Shown: positions 41,435 to 50,318 of the stretch, piece by piece | Position numbering within the stretch: position 1 is the stretch's first letter | Layout: each line of letters begins with the position of its first letter | DNA from: Reyranella massiliensis 521 | GTDB taxonomy: Bacteria > Pseudomonadota > Alphaproteobacteria > Reyranellales > Reyranellaceae | DNA length: 64,000 nucleotides | Assembly: GCF_000312425.1 (NCBI RefSeq) | Contig: NZ_HE997181.1 | Span: 3,605,395 to 3,669,394, forward strand | Direction: 5' to 3' | Made by a program: the position numbers and the translations under genes | The notes under the pieces: generated by a model | Databases searched by the model: none | What the model was told of the DNA's origin: nothing | What the model saw: the letters and a program-made list of their open reading frames with translations, nothing else

Positions 41435-42223
41435 TTACTTCTTCTTGCGATTGATGAACGCGCCCATGCGCTCGATATGCTCGCCCTCGGCGACCGACTG
41501 GGCAAAGGCATCGATACCGGCCTGCACCGCCTCGTCGAGCGGCAGCCGTTCCCAGCGCCGCATCAGACGCTTCTGCGCCCGCACCGCGAGCGGCGTCGCC
41601 TCCTGTGCAATCGAGTGCACGCAATGCTCGATGGCCGCGTCGATCTTCGCCGCCGGCACCACGATCTCGACCAGGCCCCAGGCTTCGGCCTTGGCGGCGT
41701 CGATGTTCTCGCCGGTGAGCAGCAGCCACGAGGTGCGACCCCAGCCGATCAGGCGCGGCAGGAGCGCAGCCTCGACCACCGACGGAATGCCGACCTTGAC
41801 CTCGGGCATGCCAAAATGCGCCGTGTCCGTCGAAATGCGGATGTCGCAGGCCGCCGCCACTTCGAGACCGCCGCCCAAAGTGTAGCCTTCGAGCTTGCAG
41901 ATCACCGGCACCGGGCAGTCGCGGATCGCCTGGCAGAGTTTGTGGATCAGGGTGATGAAGGCGCGGCCGTCTTCCGAGGTCTTCATGCCGGCCATATGGT
42001 TGATGTCGGCGCCGCCGATGAAGGCCTTGCCGCCTGCGCCGGAAAAGACGACGGCGCGCAGCTCGGCTTCCTGCGAGAGCGTGTGGAAGGCCGCGATGAG
42101 GTCCCGCAGCCCCGCCGGATTGACGACATTCAGGCGCCGCGAATTGTCGAACACGACATGAGCCACGAAGCCCGTCTCGCACTTCTCCCGTCTGATCTCG
42201 ACCTTGTGCGCGACTGACGACAT
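41435..42223 (-). CDS. Enoyl-CoA hydratase/isomerase family protein
   Basis: The product has 262 residues. The crotonase fold signatures are present: FSGAGGKAFIGGADINHMAG (first oxyanion-hole loop), CKLEGYTLGGGLEVAAACDI (second) and FGMPEVKVGIPSVVEAALLP. Glu-dependent hydration of 2-enoyl-CoA is likely (EV.(V)GIPSVVEAALL region). It sits 40 bases upstream of the AtuA-like gene on the same strand, so a joint acyl-CoA pathway is likely. Confidence 0.9.
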   Translation of the reverse strand: MSSVAHKVEIRREKCETGFVAHVVFDNSRRLNVVNPAGLRDLIAAFHTLSQEAELRAVVFSGAGGKAFIGGADINHMAGMKTSEDGRAFITLIHKLCQAIRDCPVPVICKLEGYTLGGGLEVAAACDIRISTDTAHFGMPEVKVGIPSVVEAALLPRLIGWGRTSWLLLTGENIDAAKAEAWGLVEIVVPAAKIDAAIEHCVHSIAQEATPLAVRAQKRLMRRWERLPLDEAVQAGIDAFAQSVAEGEHIERMGAFINRKKK

Positions 42224-42317
42224 GAGTTTCGCTCCGTGGCTTTCCAGATGGGGTTGATTCTCCTATTAGAGCCCCGCAAGAACTCACCACAAGAGCCAAC
42301 AGCCTAGGTCCCAGCCC

Positions 42318-43253
42318 GTGCCCGACACCGCCACTTACACCGTCCCCGATCTCGCCAGCTGGGGCCTCGACCTCTCCCGCTACTCGGTCTTCGTGCCGCC
42401 CGACCCGTTCGAGGATCGCGTCGGCCCGTTCTTCTTTCACATCGGCGCCGATGCACGTGCGGCCGATGCCGTGCATTGCGTACTGCCGACCCATGCCGCG
42501 CATGCGAACTACGCCGGCGGCGTCCATGGCGGCGTGCTTCTCACCCTTGCCGACTATGCGCTCTGCCTCGTTGCCGGCCGCGCTGCTGACGGTGGCACCA
42601 ACAGCTCCTTCGCGCTGACGGTGAGCATCGCCTGCGAGTTCGTCGACGCCGCCAAGATCGGCCCACCACTGGAGGCGCGCGGCGAGCCCCTGCAGGTGAC
42701 GGGACGCCTTGCCTTCGCCCGCGGCCGCATCACGCAGGAAGGCCGGACCGTGGCCCTGTGGTCGGGCGTGTGCCGCCACGTGGCGCGCGCCAAGGCGATG
42801 GCACGCAAGGATGAGAACGCACCGCGCCACATCGAGGCCAAGTCGGTCGAGCAGGTCATGCCCGCGGGCTTCGAGCTGTTCGACAAGGCCAGCGCCTATT
42901 CGCGCGGCATCGGTCCGGTCTATGTGCGGCAGGACGGGGATGACGTTTCGCTGGTCCAGCCGACCAGCCTGCACATGTGCAACTCCGGCGGCGCATTGCA
43001 CGGTGGCTACATGATGAGCTTCGCCGACACCGCCATCACCCGCGCCGCTTCGCTGATCACCGGCATGGCGCCGTCGACGGTTTCCTTCGCCGCCGAATTC
43101 CTGTCGGCGGGCGATCCGACGACACCGATCACCACGCGCGTGGAAATCCCGCGCCGCGGCAAGTCGATCGCCTTCCTGCGCGGCCTGCTCGAACAGAACG
43201 GCCGGGCGCTGCTTTCCTACTCGGCGACAATGCTGCTGCGTCCGCGCAGCTAG
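42318..43253 (+). CDS. Double-hotdog PaaI-type acyl-CoA thioesterase
   Basis: The product has 311 residues from GTG 42318. It contains two hotdog domains: the first with HANYAGGVHGGVLLTLADYA (about 60–80), the second with LHMCNSGGALHGGYMMSFAD (about 218–238), each carrying the HGG-...-AD motif of PaaI/YbgC-like thioesterases. Single-domain relatives are about 140 residues, so this is a tandem fusion. It would release free acids from CoA esters and is divergent from the hydratase gene. Confidence 0.88.
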   Translation: MPDTATYTVPDLASWGLDLSRYSVFVPPDPFEDRVGPFFFHIGADARAADAVHCVLPTHAAHANYAGGVHGGVLLTLADYALCLVAGRAADGGTNSSFALTVSIACEFVDAAKIGPPLEARGEPLQVTGRLAFARGRITQEGRTVALWSGVCRHVARAKAMARKDENAPRHIEAKSVEQVMPAGFELFDKASAYSRGIGPVYVRQDGDDVSLVQPTSLHMCNSGGALHGGYMMSFADTAITRAASLITGMAPSTVSFAAEFLSAGDPTTPITTRVEIPRRGKSIAFLRGLLEQNGRALLSYSATMLLRPRS

Positions 43254-43576
43254 CTTAGCGCGCGTACCTGGTCTGCGACCCGCTGCACTTCCAAACTGAT
43301 CCGGTCGTGCAGCCGGCGCACGCCGGGCAGATCGCAGGCTTTGGCTGCGCACTCGACGGCCTCGGCAATCCGGCCAAGCCCCGCTGCCCCGATCATGCCG
43401 GAAGCCCCCTTCAGCCGGTGGGCCGCCCTGGCGATCGCGCCGAGATCGTCGGTACCCCGCATCTCGCGTTCGGCGCCGCGCGCGGTATCGAGGAAGTCGC
43501 GCTCGACCTCGGCCAGCACGCCGGGATCGTCGCCGAACAGCTCGGCCAGCCTCGCGCGGTCGTAGGCTTCGGTCAT
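43250..43576 (-). CDS. Histidine phosphotransfer (Hpt) domain protein
   Basis: The product has 108 residues from ATG 43576. The phospho-accepting His is in [20 protein letters not shown], the Hpt signature. It passes phosphoryl groups between the receiver of the adjacent hybrid kinase and a final response regulator. Its start overlaps the kinase stop (ATGA), so the two are made together. Confidence 0.9.
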   Translation of the reverse strand: MTEAYDRARLAELFGDDPGVLAEVERDFLDTARGAEREMRGTDDLGAIARAAHRLKGASGMIGAAGLGRIAEAVECAAKACDLPGVRRLHDRISLEVQRVADQVRALS

Positions 43577-45483
43577 GCCGCTCGGTCCGCCGCCGCGGGC
43601 GCAAGCCATAGGTCGAGCGTGGCGCGCAGCTGGTCGATACTCATGGGCTTGGTAATGAAGCCGTCCATGCCGGCTGCGCGGCTGCGCCGCTCCTCGTCTT
43701 CGAGCGTGCTCGCCGTCATCGCGAGGATGGGCGTGCGGCCTCGCCCTTCGCCGGCCTCGACAGCGCGGATGCGCCGCGCCAGATCGAAGCCATCCATGGA
43801 CGGCATCTGCAGGTCGGCCAGCACGAGCGCGTAGCTGCCCCAGCGCCAGAGCCGCAACGCCTCTTCGCCACTGGCCGCGACATCGGTCACGGCTCCCGCC
43901 AGGTCGAGCTGCCGGGCGAGGATCTTGCGGTTGACGGCATTGTCGTCGACCACCAGGACGCGACCATCGAATCGGCCAGCCGTGGGCGGCGGCAGTGCTT
44001 GCGAGGGCAACGGAATGGCCGAAGCTGCAGCCGACGCCGCTTCCAGGCGTACCGTCACCGTAAAGGTCGAGCCGACACCGGCCTGGCTTTGCAAGTCGAC
44101 GGTCCCCTGCATCGCTTCGGCCAGGCGCCGCACGATGGACAGGCCGAGGCCGGTGCCGCCGAAGCGCCGCGTCGTCGAACTGTCGGCCTGCACGAAGGGC
44201 TGGAACAAGCGGCTCTGCTGGTCAGGCGTCAACCCGATGCCCGTATCGGAGACGCGCATGCAGAGCGTCACCGCGTCCGGATCGTCGCTGGCCGGCCCCG
44301 GCTCCAGCACGAGCCGTACGGAACCCTTTTCGGTGAACTTGATGGCGTTGCCCAGCAGATTGAACAGGATCTGCCGCAGGCGAACCGGATCGCCGACCAC
44401 GCGCTCGGGCACGCCGGCCGAAACAGAAGCCGAGAGCACCAGTCCTTTGGCAGCGGCTTGCGGCGCCAGCGTTTCGACAGCCCCTTCGATCAGCTCGCCC
44501 GTGGAAAGCTCGAGCCGTTCGAGATCGAGACGGCCTGCCTCGATCTTCGAGAAGTCGAGAATGTCGTCGATGATCCTGAGCAGCGAGGACGCCGAGTAGC
44601 GCACCGTACTCAGCGCTCCAAGCTGCTCCGCCGAGAGCTGCGTGCGTTCCAGCACGTCGATCATTCCCAGCACGCCGTTCATGGGCGTGCGGACCTCGTG
44701 GCTGACCATGGCGAGGAAGGTCGACTTCGCCTGGTTGGCCTCCTCCGCCTCGCGTTGCGCAACGAGGGCGGCATCGCGCGCGGTGCGTGCCTCGTCGTAG
44801 GCGACCTGCAGGCGGCGGGCGAGTTCCTCCTTCTGGTAGGCGAGCGCGATGTTGTCGTACTGCCAGCGGTGCACATCGCGGACATAGGCCATCAGGTGGC
44901 CGACATAGGCGCCGCCGGCGATGCCGACGAGCTGGTAGAACGGATCGGCCGAGATCAGCAGCACGAGCAGCAGCGGCGCCGTCGTGGCGACCGCAAAGGC
45001 GTAGTAGGTCGGCGGATGGGCCGACCGGATAGGCACCGCCGTCGTGATGGTGGCCAGCAGGACCAGCCCCAGCAGCATGCGCGGCAATTCGTAGGGCTGC
45101 ACGGCGAGCAGGAACCCCGCCCAGCCCCAGCAGGCGCCAGCCAGGAACGAAAGGCCCGCGAACCACCACCCCCATCGCGCGACTTCGTCGTCGTTTGCCC
45201 GGACCTGGTTGAACCTGTGGCGCAACACGTCGAAGGCGGCCGTCACGGCAAGATGGGCGGCAAACGGTCCAGCCAACTGCCAGAGATCGGCCTCCCGCCA
45301 GTAGATCGCCGCAATCACCGGCCACAGGACGAGCGAAAAATAGCGTGACTGCGCCGAGCCATCGAATAGGCGCCGGATCAGCTCGGCCCGGACGAAGGCT
45401 TCCTGATGGGCCAGATCGGCGTCCCCCGCCGGCGACGCGGCGGTTTCGACCGCCGGGCGCGGGGCAAAGAAGAATGAGGCCAT
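43573..45483 (-). CDS. Hybrid sensor histidine kinase with receiver domain
   Basis: The product has 636 residues. About six membrane helices occupy 45–190 ([44 protein letters not shown]), with no large periplasmic domain. A coiled coil precedes the HisKA box [20 protein letters not shown]. HATPase motifs are [24 protein letters not shown] and [14 protein letters not shown]. The receiver ([36 protein letters not shown] in FITKPM) is C-terminal. The stimulus is probably membrane-borne. It sends phosphate via the Hpt protein. Confidence 0.93.
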   Translation of the reverse strand: MASFFFAPRPAVETAASPAGDADLAHQEAFVRAELIRRLFDGSAQSRYFSLVLWPVIAAIYWREADLWQLAGPFAAHLAVTAAFDVLRHRFNQVRANDDEVARWGWWFAGLSFLAGACWGWAGFLLAVQPYELPRMLLGLVLLATITTAVPIRSAHPPTYYAFAVATTAPLLLVLLISADPFYQLVGIAGGAYVGHLMAYVRDVHRWQYDNIALAYQKEELARRLQVAYDEARTARDAALVAQREAEEANQAKSTFLAMVSHEVRTPMNGVLGMIDVLERTQLSAEQLGALSTVRYSASSLLRIIDDILDFSKIEAGRLDLERLELSTGELIEGAVETLAPQAAAKGLVLSASVSAGVPERVVGDPVRLRQILFNLLGNAIKFTEKGSVRLVLEPGPASDDPDAVTLCMRVSDTGIGLTPDQQSRLFQPFVQADSSTTRRFGGTGLGLSIVRRLAEAMQGTVDLQSQAGVGSTFTVTVRLEAASAAASAIPLPSQALPPPTAGRFDGRVLVVDDNAVNRKILARQLDLAGAVTDVAASGEEALRLWRWGSYALVLADLQMPSMDGFDLARRIRAVEAGEGRGRTPILAMTASTLEDEERRSRAAGMDGFITKPMSIDQLRATLDLWLAPAAADRAA

Positions 45484-45602
45484 GGGCTCCGGCGGCTGGG
45501 ATGCGGTTCCAAGCTTATCAAAAATATTAATAATCGGCTATAATTCCTTGAATAATCGTGGTATTTTGACGTCATTCGTGAGTGTATATTTTGGATTCAA
45601 TT
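45484..45602. promoter_or_regulatory. AT-rich divergent promoter region of the two-component genes
   Basis: About 120 bases between the kinase and regulator starts are strikingly AT-rich for this genome (around TATCAAAAATATTAATAATC and ATTCCTTGAATAATCG). Promoters for both directions must lie here. Exact hexamers are ambiguous: several TATAAT- and TTGA-like stretches compete. Confidence 0.5.
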
Positions 45603-46310
45603 ATGCAGCAGCCGTCGGTTTTGCTGGTCGAGGACGACGCATTTCAGCGTAAGGCCGCCGAGACCTATCTGACGAACCATGATCTCAAGGTGATCGCCGT
45701 GGAGAATGGCGCGCAGATGCGCCGCCAGATCTCGCGGGCCATGCCCGACCTCGTGCTGCTCGACGTGCAGCTGCCCGGTCAGGAGGACGGCTTTTCGCTG
45801 GCCCGCTGGCTGCGCGAAAGCAACACGCGGGTCGGCATCATCATGCTGACGGCGTCGGGAGATTCGGGCGACAAGGTCCAGGGGCTGGAGAGCGGCGCCG
45901 ACGACTATGTCGCCAAGCCGTACGAGCCGCGTGAACTTCTTGCACGATGCAAGAGCGTGTTGCGCCGCTCGGCCAACAAGGCAACACCGGCACGGCTCGA
46001 ACGGGTTCGCATGGGCCGCCACACGCTCGACCTGACGCGACGCGCCCTCTTCGACGAGGCCAACCAGGACGTCCCGCTGACCTCCGGCGAGTTCGACATC
46101 CTGAAGACCTTCGCCGAAAACCCCAACCGGCCACTGTCGCGCGACTGGCTGCTCGAGACCACGAGCCACCGCAGCCGCGACCCCTTCGACCGGGCGATCG
46201 ACCTGCGCATCACCCGGATCCGCCGCAAGATCGAACCGGCCCCGAACAAGCCGACAGTCATCCGCACCGTGCGCGGCACCGGCTACATGTTCGTCCCGCC
46301 TATGGAATAA
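45603..46310 (+). CDS. OmpR/TorR-family response regulator
   Basis: The product has 235 residues from ATG 45603 (MQQPSVLLVEDDAFQRKAAE). A GTG 21 bases upstream in frame is an alternative start. The receiver has Asp in DLVLLDVQLPGQEDG, Thr/Ser in IIMLTASGD and Lys in DYVAKPYEPRELLA. A winged-helix domain (TSGEFDILKTFAENPNRPLS, RIRRKIEPAPNKPTVIRTVR, GTGYMF) follows. It is divergent from the hybrid kinase and is its likely output, possibly through the Hpt protein. Confidence 0.92.
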   Translation: MQQPSVLLVEDDAFQRKAAETYLTNHDLKVIAVENGAQMRRQISRAMPDLVLLDVQLPGQEDGFSLARWLRESNTRVGIIMLTASGDSGDKVQGLESGADDYVAKPYEPRELLARCKSVLRRSANKATPARLERVRMGRHTLDLTRRALFDEANQDVPLTSGEFDILKTFAENPNRPLSRDWLLETTSHRSRDPFDRAIDLRITRIRRKIEPAPNKPTVIRTVRGTGYMFVPPME

Positions 46311-46358
46311 GCCCCGGAATGGGCTAAAAGGGCCGCCCCGGCCCCGCCGGGGCGCTGG

Positions 46359-46434
46359 GGGCCCGTAGTTCAGCGGTTAGAACGAGCCGCTCATAACGGT
46401 TATGTCGCAGGTTCGAATCCTGCCGGGCCTACCA
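46359..46434 (+). tRNA. tRNA with CAU anticodon, probably tRNA-Ile2
   Basis: This is a 76-base cloverleaf with encoded CCA. The acceptor arm is GGGCCCG/CGGGCCT (one G·T), the anticodon loop CTCATAA, and the variable/T-arm GTCGC-AGGTTCGAATCCTGC. The GTCGC-type variable region is more like tRNA-Ile(CAU, lysidine-modified) than elongator tRNA-Met; the choice needs a tRNA-Ile2/Met classifier. Confidence 0.85.
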
Positions 46435-46571
46435 CCGACCCGCTGCCCCGGCCTCCCGACGGCGACCATTGTGGCAAATTTGCAACATTTGTTGGACGGG
46501 AACGTCACCCTCCGCCAGTATGGGGTCAGGCTACCGGCCACCTGTCACTGGTTTGAAGGGGAATTGAGTTC

Positions 46572-47282
46572 ATGGCTTTGAGAAACGGGCGCGGCACCTC
46601 CTCAAACGTACAAGCAATCCTCAAGACGACAGTCTACTCAGTCACGGTTCTGGCCACTCTGGCCCTGTTCGGGGCGATCGGCGTCCTGTCTCCCGCAAGC
46701 GCCCAGGTCAAGGCGCCTGCGAAGTCCAAAATGAAGCCAGTCGCCAAGGCCGATCCGACCGACCAAATGGCCGACCAGCTCAATGCCAAATGGCAGCAGG
46801 AAAATGCTGCGTTCTCCGGATTCGGCCAGGCAGCGCCCGCCGCGACCAAGGCGTCGTATGCCGTCCCTCCCGCTGCCTCAGTCCCGGCGCCCGGCGTCGG
46901 ACATGAGTGGGGCGACCGCCTGGTTTCGCGCGCCATGAACTACCTGGGCACGCCCTATCGCTATGGCGGCACCTCGCCGAAGACAGGCTTCGACTGCAGC
47001 GGCTTTGTCTACTACCTCTATGGCGCGGTCTTCGGACACAGGATCCCGCGCATGCCGCACGACATGGTGCGCCAGGGCACGCCCGTCGCACGCGGCGACC
47101 TCAAGCGGGGAGACCTCGTCCTCTTCGGCCACCGCGGCACCTTCACCCACATCGGAATCTATGCCGGCAACAACCAGTTCGTTCACGCCACCCATAGCGG
47201 CTCGCCCGTCATGGTGACGAACCTGGACGCCGACTACTACCGGACGCGCTACATGACGGCGGTGAGGCTGTCGCCGCAGTAG
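46572..47282 (+). CDS. Exported NlpC/P60 peptidoglycan endopeptidase
   Basis: The product has 236 residues. The N-terminus has a hydrophobic export segment (VYSVTVLATLALFGAIGVLS, cleavage near SAQ) and a Lys/Pro/Ala-rich linker to about 110. The NlpC/P60 domain has the catalytic triad: Cys in GFDCSGFVYYLY, His in GTFTHIGIYAGNN, and a third polar residue at VHATHSG. It hydrolyses peptide cross-links in the cell wall. The single-domain form suggests cell-separation or remodelling work. Confidence 0.92.
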   Translation: MALRNGRGTSSNVQAILKTTVYSVTVLATLALFGAIGVLSPASAQVKAPAKSKMKPVAKADPTDQMADQLNAKWQQENAAFSGFGQAAPAATKASYAVPPAASVPAPGVGHEWGDRLVSRAMNYLGTPYRYGGTSPKTGFDCSGFVYYLYGAVFGHRIPRMPHDMVRQGTPVARGDLKRGDLVLFGHRGTFTHIGIYAGNNQFVHATHSGSPVMVTNLDADYYRTRYMTAVRLSPQ

Positions 47283-47297
47283 CGGCGGTGTAGTCGC

Positions 47298-48146
47298 TCA
47301 CACGCAGAGTCTGTCTGCGTGCCATTTGAGATGGTCCTCGATGAAGCTCTGGATGAACCAGTACGAGTGGTCGTAGCGTTCGTGTCGCCGCAGGACCAGC
47401 TCCTGGCCTGAGCTTGCCGCAGCCGCTTCGAGGGAATCGGGCCGAAGCTGCGTCGCGAGAAACTGGTCCTCCAGCCCCTGATCGACGAGAAGAGAACTCG
47501 GAAAGCGGCTCCCCCGCTTCAGCAGCTCACTGGCATCCCACTCCGCCCAGCGCGAACGATCCGCGCCGAGATAGTTGCCGAACGCCTTCTCGCCCCACGG
47601 TACGTCGACGGGGTTGCAGATCGGCGCGAACGCCGAAGCCGACAGATAGGCCTGCGGATTCCTGAGCGCGATCACCAGCGCCCCATGTCCGCCCATCGAA
47701 TGGCCGAAAACGCCGCGCCGCGCCGCATCGACCGGGAAGCTGGCTTCGACGAGCGCCGGAAGCTCCCGCGTCACATAGGAATACATGCGATAGTTCCGCC
47801 GCCACGGCTCTGCTTCCGCGTCGAGATAGAAGCCGGCCCCCGTACCGAAATCCCAATCGTCGTCCTCGCCCGGCAGGCCAAGGCCGCGCGGGCTGGTGTC
47901 CGGCGTCACGAGCACGAGCCCGAGTTCGGCGGCATGACGCAAAGCGTTCGCCTTGATCATGAACGTCTCTTCCGTGCAGGTGAGGCCTGCCAGGAAATAG
48001 AGCGCCGGACGCGGACGCGCCGGGGCATTCGGCGGCACGAAGACCGAGAACTTCATCTCGCCGCCGATCTCCGTCGAGGCGTGGCTGTAGAACCCGATCG
48101 TCCCACCGAAACATGCCTGCTCGCTTCGCGTCGTCACATTGGCCAT
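47298..48146 (-). CDS. fghA: S-formylglutathione hydrolase
   Basis: The product has 282 residues from ATG 48146 (MANVTTRSEQACFGG); ATG 48152 is an alternative. Family features are FYLAGLTCTEETFMIKANA-like text (LYFLAGLTCTEETFMIKANA), the Ser nucleophile in GHSMGGHGALVIAL, Asp in LLVDQGLEDQFL and His near RYDHSYWFIQSFIEDHL. It hydrolyses S-formylglutathione to glutathione and formate in formaldehyde detoxification. The partner alcohol dehydrogenase (FrmA type) is not in this window. Confidence 0.93.
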   Translation of the reverse strand: MANVTTRSEQACFGGTIGFYSHASTEIGGEMKFSVFVPPNAPARPRPALYFLAGLTCTEETFMIKANALRHAAELGLVLVTPDTSPRGLGLPGEDDDWDFGTGAGFYLDAEAEPWRRNYRMYSYVTRELPALVEASFPVDAARRGVFGHSMGGHGALVIALRNPQAYLSASAFAPICNPVDVPWGEKAFGNYLGADRSRWAEWDASELLKRGSRFPSSLLVDQGLEDQFLATQLRPDSLEAAAASSGQELVLRRHERYDHSYWFIQSFIEDHLKWHADRLCV

Positions 48147-48152
48147 TTGCAT

Positions 48153-48627
48153 TCCCGTTGGCAAAACCGCGTGAGCGTTTCTCGCGCGCCGAGACTTGTC
48201 AGTGCACGCGAGGCAGCTCCTCCGCATTCGGGATATCCCAGTTGCCGGCCATTAGAAAGAACATGAAAGCCAAAGCGACTCGCCCGATGACTGCGTCGTC
48301 GTTGGCCCATGGTCCGCAGGCGAGCCGATTGACGAAGAGCGATGCCCATCGCGTCCTGGCGTGCGTTGAGCCCCTGCATCGCTGACGTTACCAACGACGG
48401 CCCCGATTGAATCCGGAGCCTCGCGATCTCCAGCGCTTGTGAAGTACACGCGCCTTCGAATGCCGCCTCCAATGCGGGCATTGCGGAACGGCTTCTCAAC
48501 TTTAGATGTGAAGAATGACGAACGCCGACGCGAATCGCACAGGCAACATCGTCATGTTGTCGCCATGATTGGCCCGCTAGGTCATCACGATTCAATCAAA
48601 GAAAAGACAACAATGGAGGAATGAAGC
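48153..48627. other. 475-base gap, no gene supported
   Basis: Several short frames exist on both strands but none has balanced composition, a ribosome-binding site or a known motif. An AAAGAAAAGACAACAATGGAGG stretch near 48600–48620, shown here by position only as a purine-rich leader, supplies the ribosome-binding site of the TRAP operon. The rest may be promoter DNA or a decayed gene. Confidence 0.4.
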
Positions 48628-49668
48628 GTGACCGATTCTCGGAAAGTTGTACTTCGCCGCTCGATCATCGTCGGCTCTGCGACCACCATCGCAGCCCCTG
48701 CGATCATGGGAAGCGCGCTCGCGCAGCAGAAGGTGACCTGGAAGGTGCAATCGCACTGGCCCAAGGCATCTGGCTCCTTCAACGACAGTCTCGGCGTCCT
48801 CGCGAAGCAACTCGAGACCCGTACAGACGGCCGCTTCAAACTCGAACTGTTCGGCGCCGGCGAGATCGCCAAGGACCGTGAGATCTATAATGTCGTGCGT
48901 CGTGGCGTTGTTCCCATGGGGACGATCTCGCCGGCCTACATTCTGGGCGAAGCGCAGGCGATGGGTATCTTCTACGGCGTACCCGGCACGCTGCGCGAAA
49001 CCTGGGAGATGATGCAGCTCACCAAGAACCTCGGAATCGAGAAGATGGTGAACGACGAGCTGCGGCCCAAGGGCGTACTGATCAAGGGTGAGAAGGCATA
49101 CCCGACAGAAGTGGTGCTGCGGAAGAAGATCGAGTCGGCGGCCGACCTGGGCTCGCTCAAGATCCGGTCGGCCGGAACCATGCTCGAATATCTCGCCGCA
49201 GCAGGCGCCTCGCCACAGCAGATCGCAGGGCCGGAAATCTACCAGGCCATCTCGACCGGCGTGGTCGACGGCGCACACTGGGGGGCGGCGATCGGCGCCC
49301 TGTCGATGAAGTTCTGGGAGGTCGCGCGCTTCCACATGAAGCCGGCGCTCGGCATCACAAACGACGCGTGGATCGTGAACACGGCCGCGCTCGACAAGCT
49401 CCCGCCCGACCTGAAGCTGCAGTTCATGTCGCTTCTCGAAGAGCGCTACTTCCTGCGGTCGGTCGAGTACCTGCAGCAAGAGGCGATCGCCCTCAATACC
49501 GGCAAGGCGAAAATGAACGTCGAGGTCCTGCGCTTTCCCGACGATGTTCTGAAAAAATTCGCCGATGCATCGGCGGCGATCCTGAAGAAGGAAGCGGCCA
49601 AGGGCGACATTTCGGCAAAGGGTGCCCAGGCACTCACCAAGCTGATGACCGATCTCGGGTACGTCTGA
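48628..49668 (+). CDS. dctP: TRAP transporter solute-binding protein (DctP family)
   Basis: The product has 346 residues from GTG 48628, with GGAGGAATGAAGC upstream. The N-terminus (SRKVVLRRSIIVGSATTIAA) carries a twin-arginine and hydrophobic stretch, so export may be via Tat. The mature protein has VQSHWPKASGSFNDSLGVLA, the conserved LKIRSAGTMLEYLAAAGASP region with the substrate-binding Arg, and YQAISTGVVDGAHW. It binds an organic acid in the periplasm; the substrate is unknown. First gene of the dctPQM operon. Confidence 0.92.
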   Translation: MTDSRKVVLRRSIIVGSATTIAAPAIMGSALAQQKVTWKVQSHWPKASGSFNDSLGVLAKQLETRTDGRFKLELFGAGEIAKDREIYNVVRRGVVPMGTISPAYILGEAQAMGIFYGVPGTLRETWEMMQLTKNLGIEKMVNDELRPKGVLIKGEKAYPTEVVLRKKIESAADLGSLKIRSAGTMLEYLAAAGASPQQIAGPEIYQAISTGVVDGAHWGAAIGALSMKFWEVARFHMKPALGITNDAWIVNTAALDKLPPDLKLQFMSLLEERYFLRSVEYLQQEAIALNTGKAKMNVEVLRFPDDVLKKFADASAAILKKEAAKGDISAKGAQALTKLMTDLGYV

Positions 49669-49771
49669 GCGGCCTGCCGGTTGCGGGGCTTCTTGCCCTG
49701 CACATCAACGGTCTGTCAGCACGACGGCACTTCCGCGCCGTCGCGCCCGAACTGCCAGCCAAAGGTGACGA

Positions 49772-50314
49772 ATGACCAGGATCGCCGGGGCGATCACCCG
49801 CCTCAACATCGCGATTGCGCGCGTGGCCGCTTGGCTGATCGCGCCGATGTTCCTCCTGCTGATGGCGGACGTCATCATGCGTTATATCGTGGGGAGTGCC
49901 GCGATCTGGACGGCCGAGTTTGCGCAGTTGATCTTCGGCGTCTACGCGGTGATCTGCGGCGGCTATCTCCTCGTCGAGCGCGCGCACGTCAACGTCGACA
50001 TCCTCTACGGCCGGTTCCGGCGTGCCACCAAGGCGAAGGTCGACCTCGCGACCTCGATCCTCTTCTTCCTCTTCCTCGGCGTCCTGATCTGGCAGAGCGC
50101 CGACATGGCTTGGGAGTCGGCGGAGAGCCTCGAGACTTCCAATAGCATCTGGAACCCCTGGATCTGGCCGGCGAAGGTCGCGATCCCGATCGCCGGAGTC
50201 CTGCTCCTCCTCCAGGGCCTCGTCAGGATCGCCTCGGACATCCGCACCGTAATGGGTCTCGAGAACGATCCCGCCATCTTCGGCAAGCAAGCCACCGACG
50301 AACCTTCCCACTGA
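49772..50314 (+). CDS. dctQ: TRAP transporter small permease (DctQ)
   Basis: The product has 180 residues with four hydrophobic helices (LIAPMFLLLMADVIMRYIVG, FAQLIFGVYAVICGGYLLVE, LATSILFFLFLGVLIW, VAIPIAGVLLLLQGLVRI). RAHVNVDILYGRF is the conserved DctQ loop. It pairs with the large subunit encoded five bases downstream. Confidence 0.92.
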   Translation: MTRIAGAITRLNIAIARVAAWLIAPMFLLLMADVIMRYIVGSAAIWTAEFAQLIFGVYAVICGGYLLVERAHVNVDILYGRFRRATKAKVDLATSILFFLFLGVLIWQSADMAWESAESLETSNSIWNPWIWPAKVAIPIAGVLLLLQGLVRIASDIRTVMGLENDPAIFGKQATDEPSH

Positions 50315-50318
50315 ACGG

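Noticed and set aside
36979..42400. MPDT N-termini of the MmgE/PrpD and thioesterase genes as members of the phage MPDT group
   Set aside because: Only four residues match; the proteins belong to unrelated known families and lack the hairpin spacers. This also warns that MPDT alone is weak evidence.
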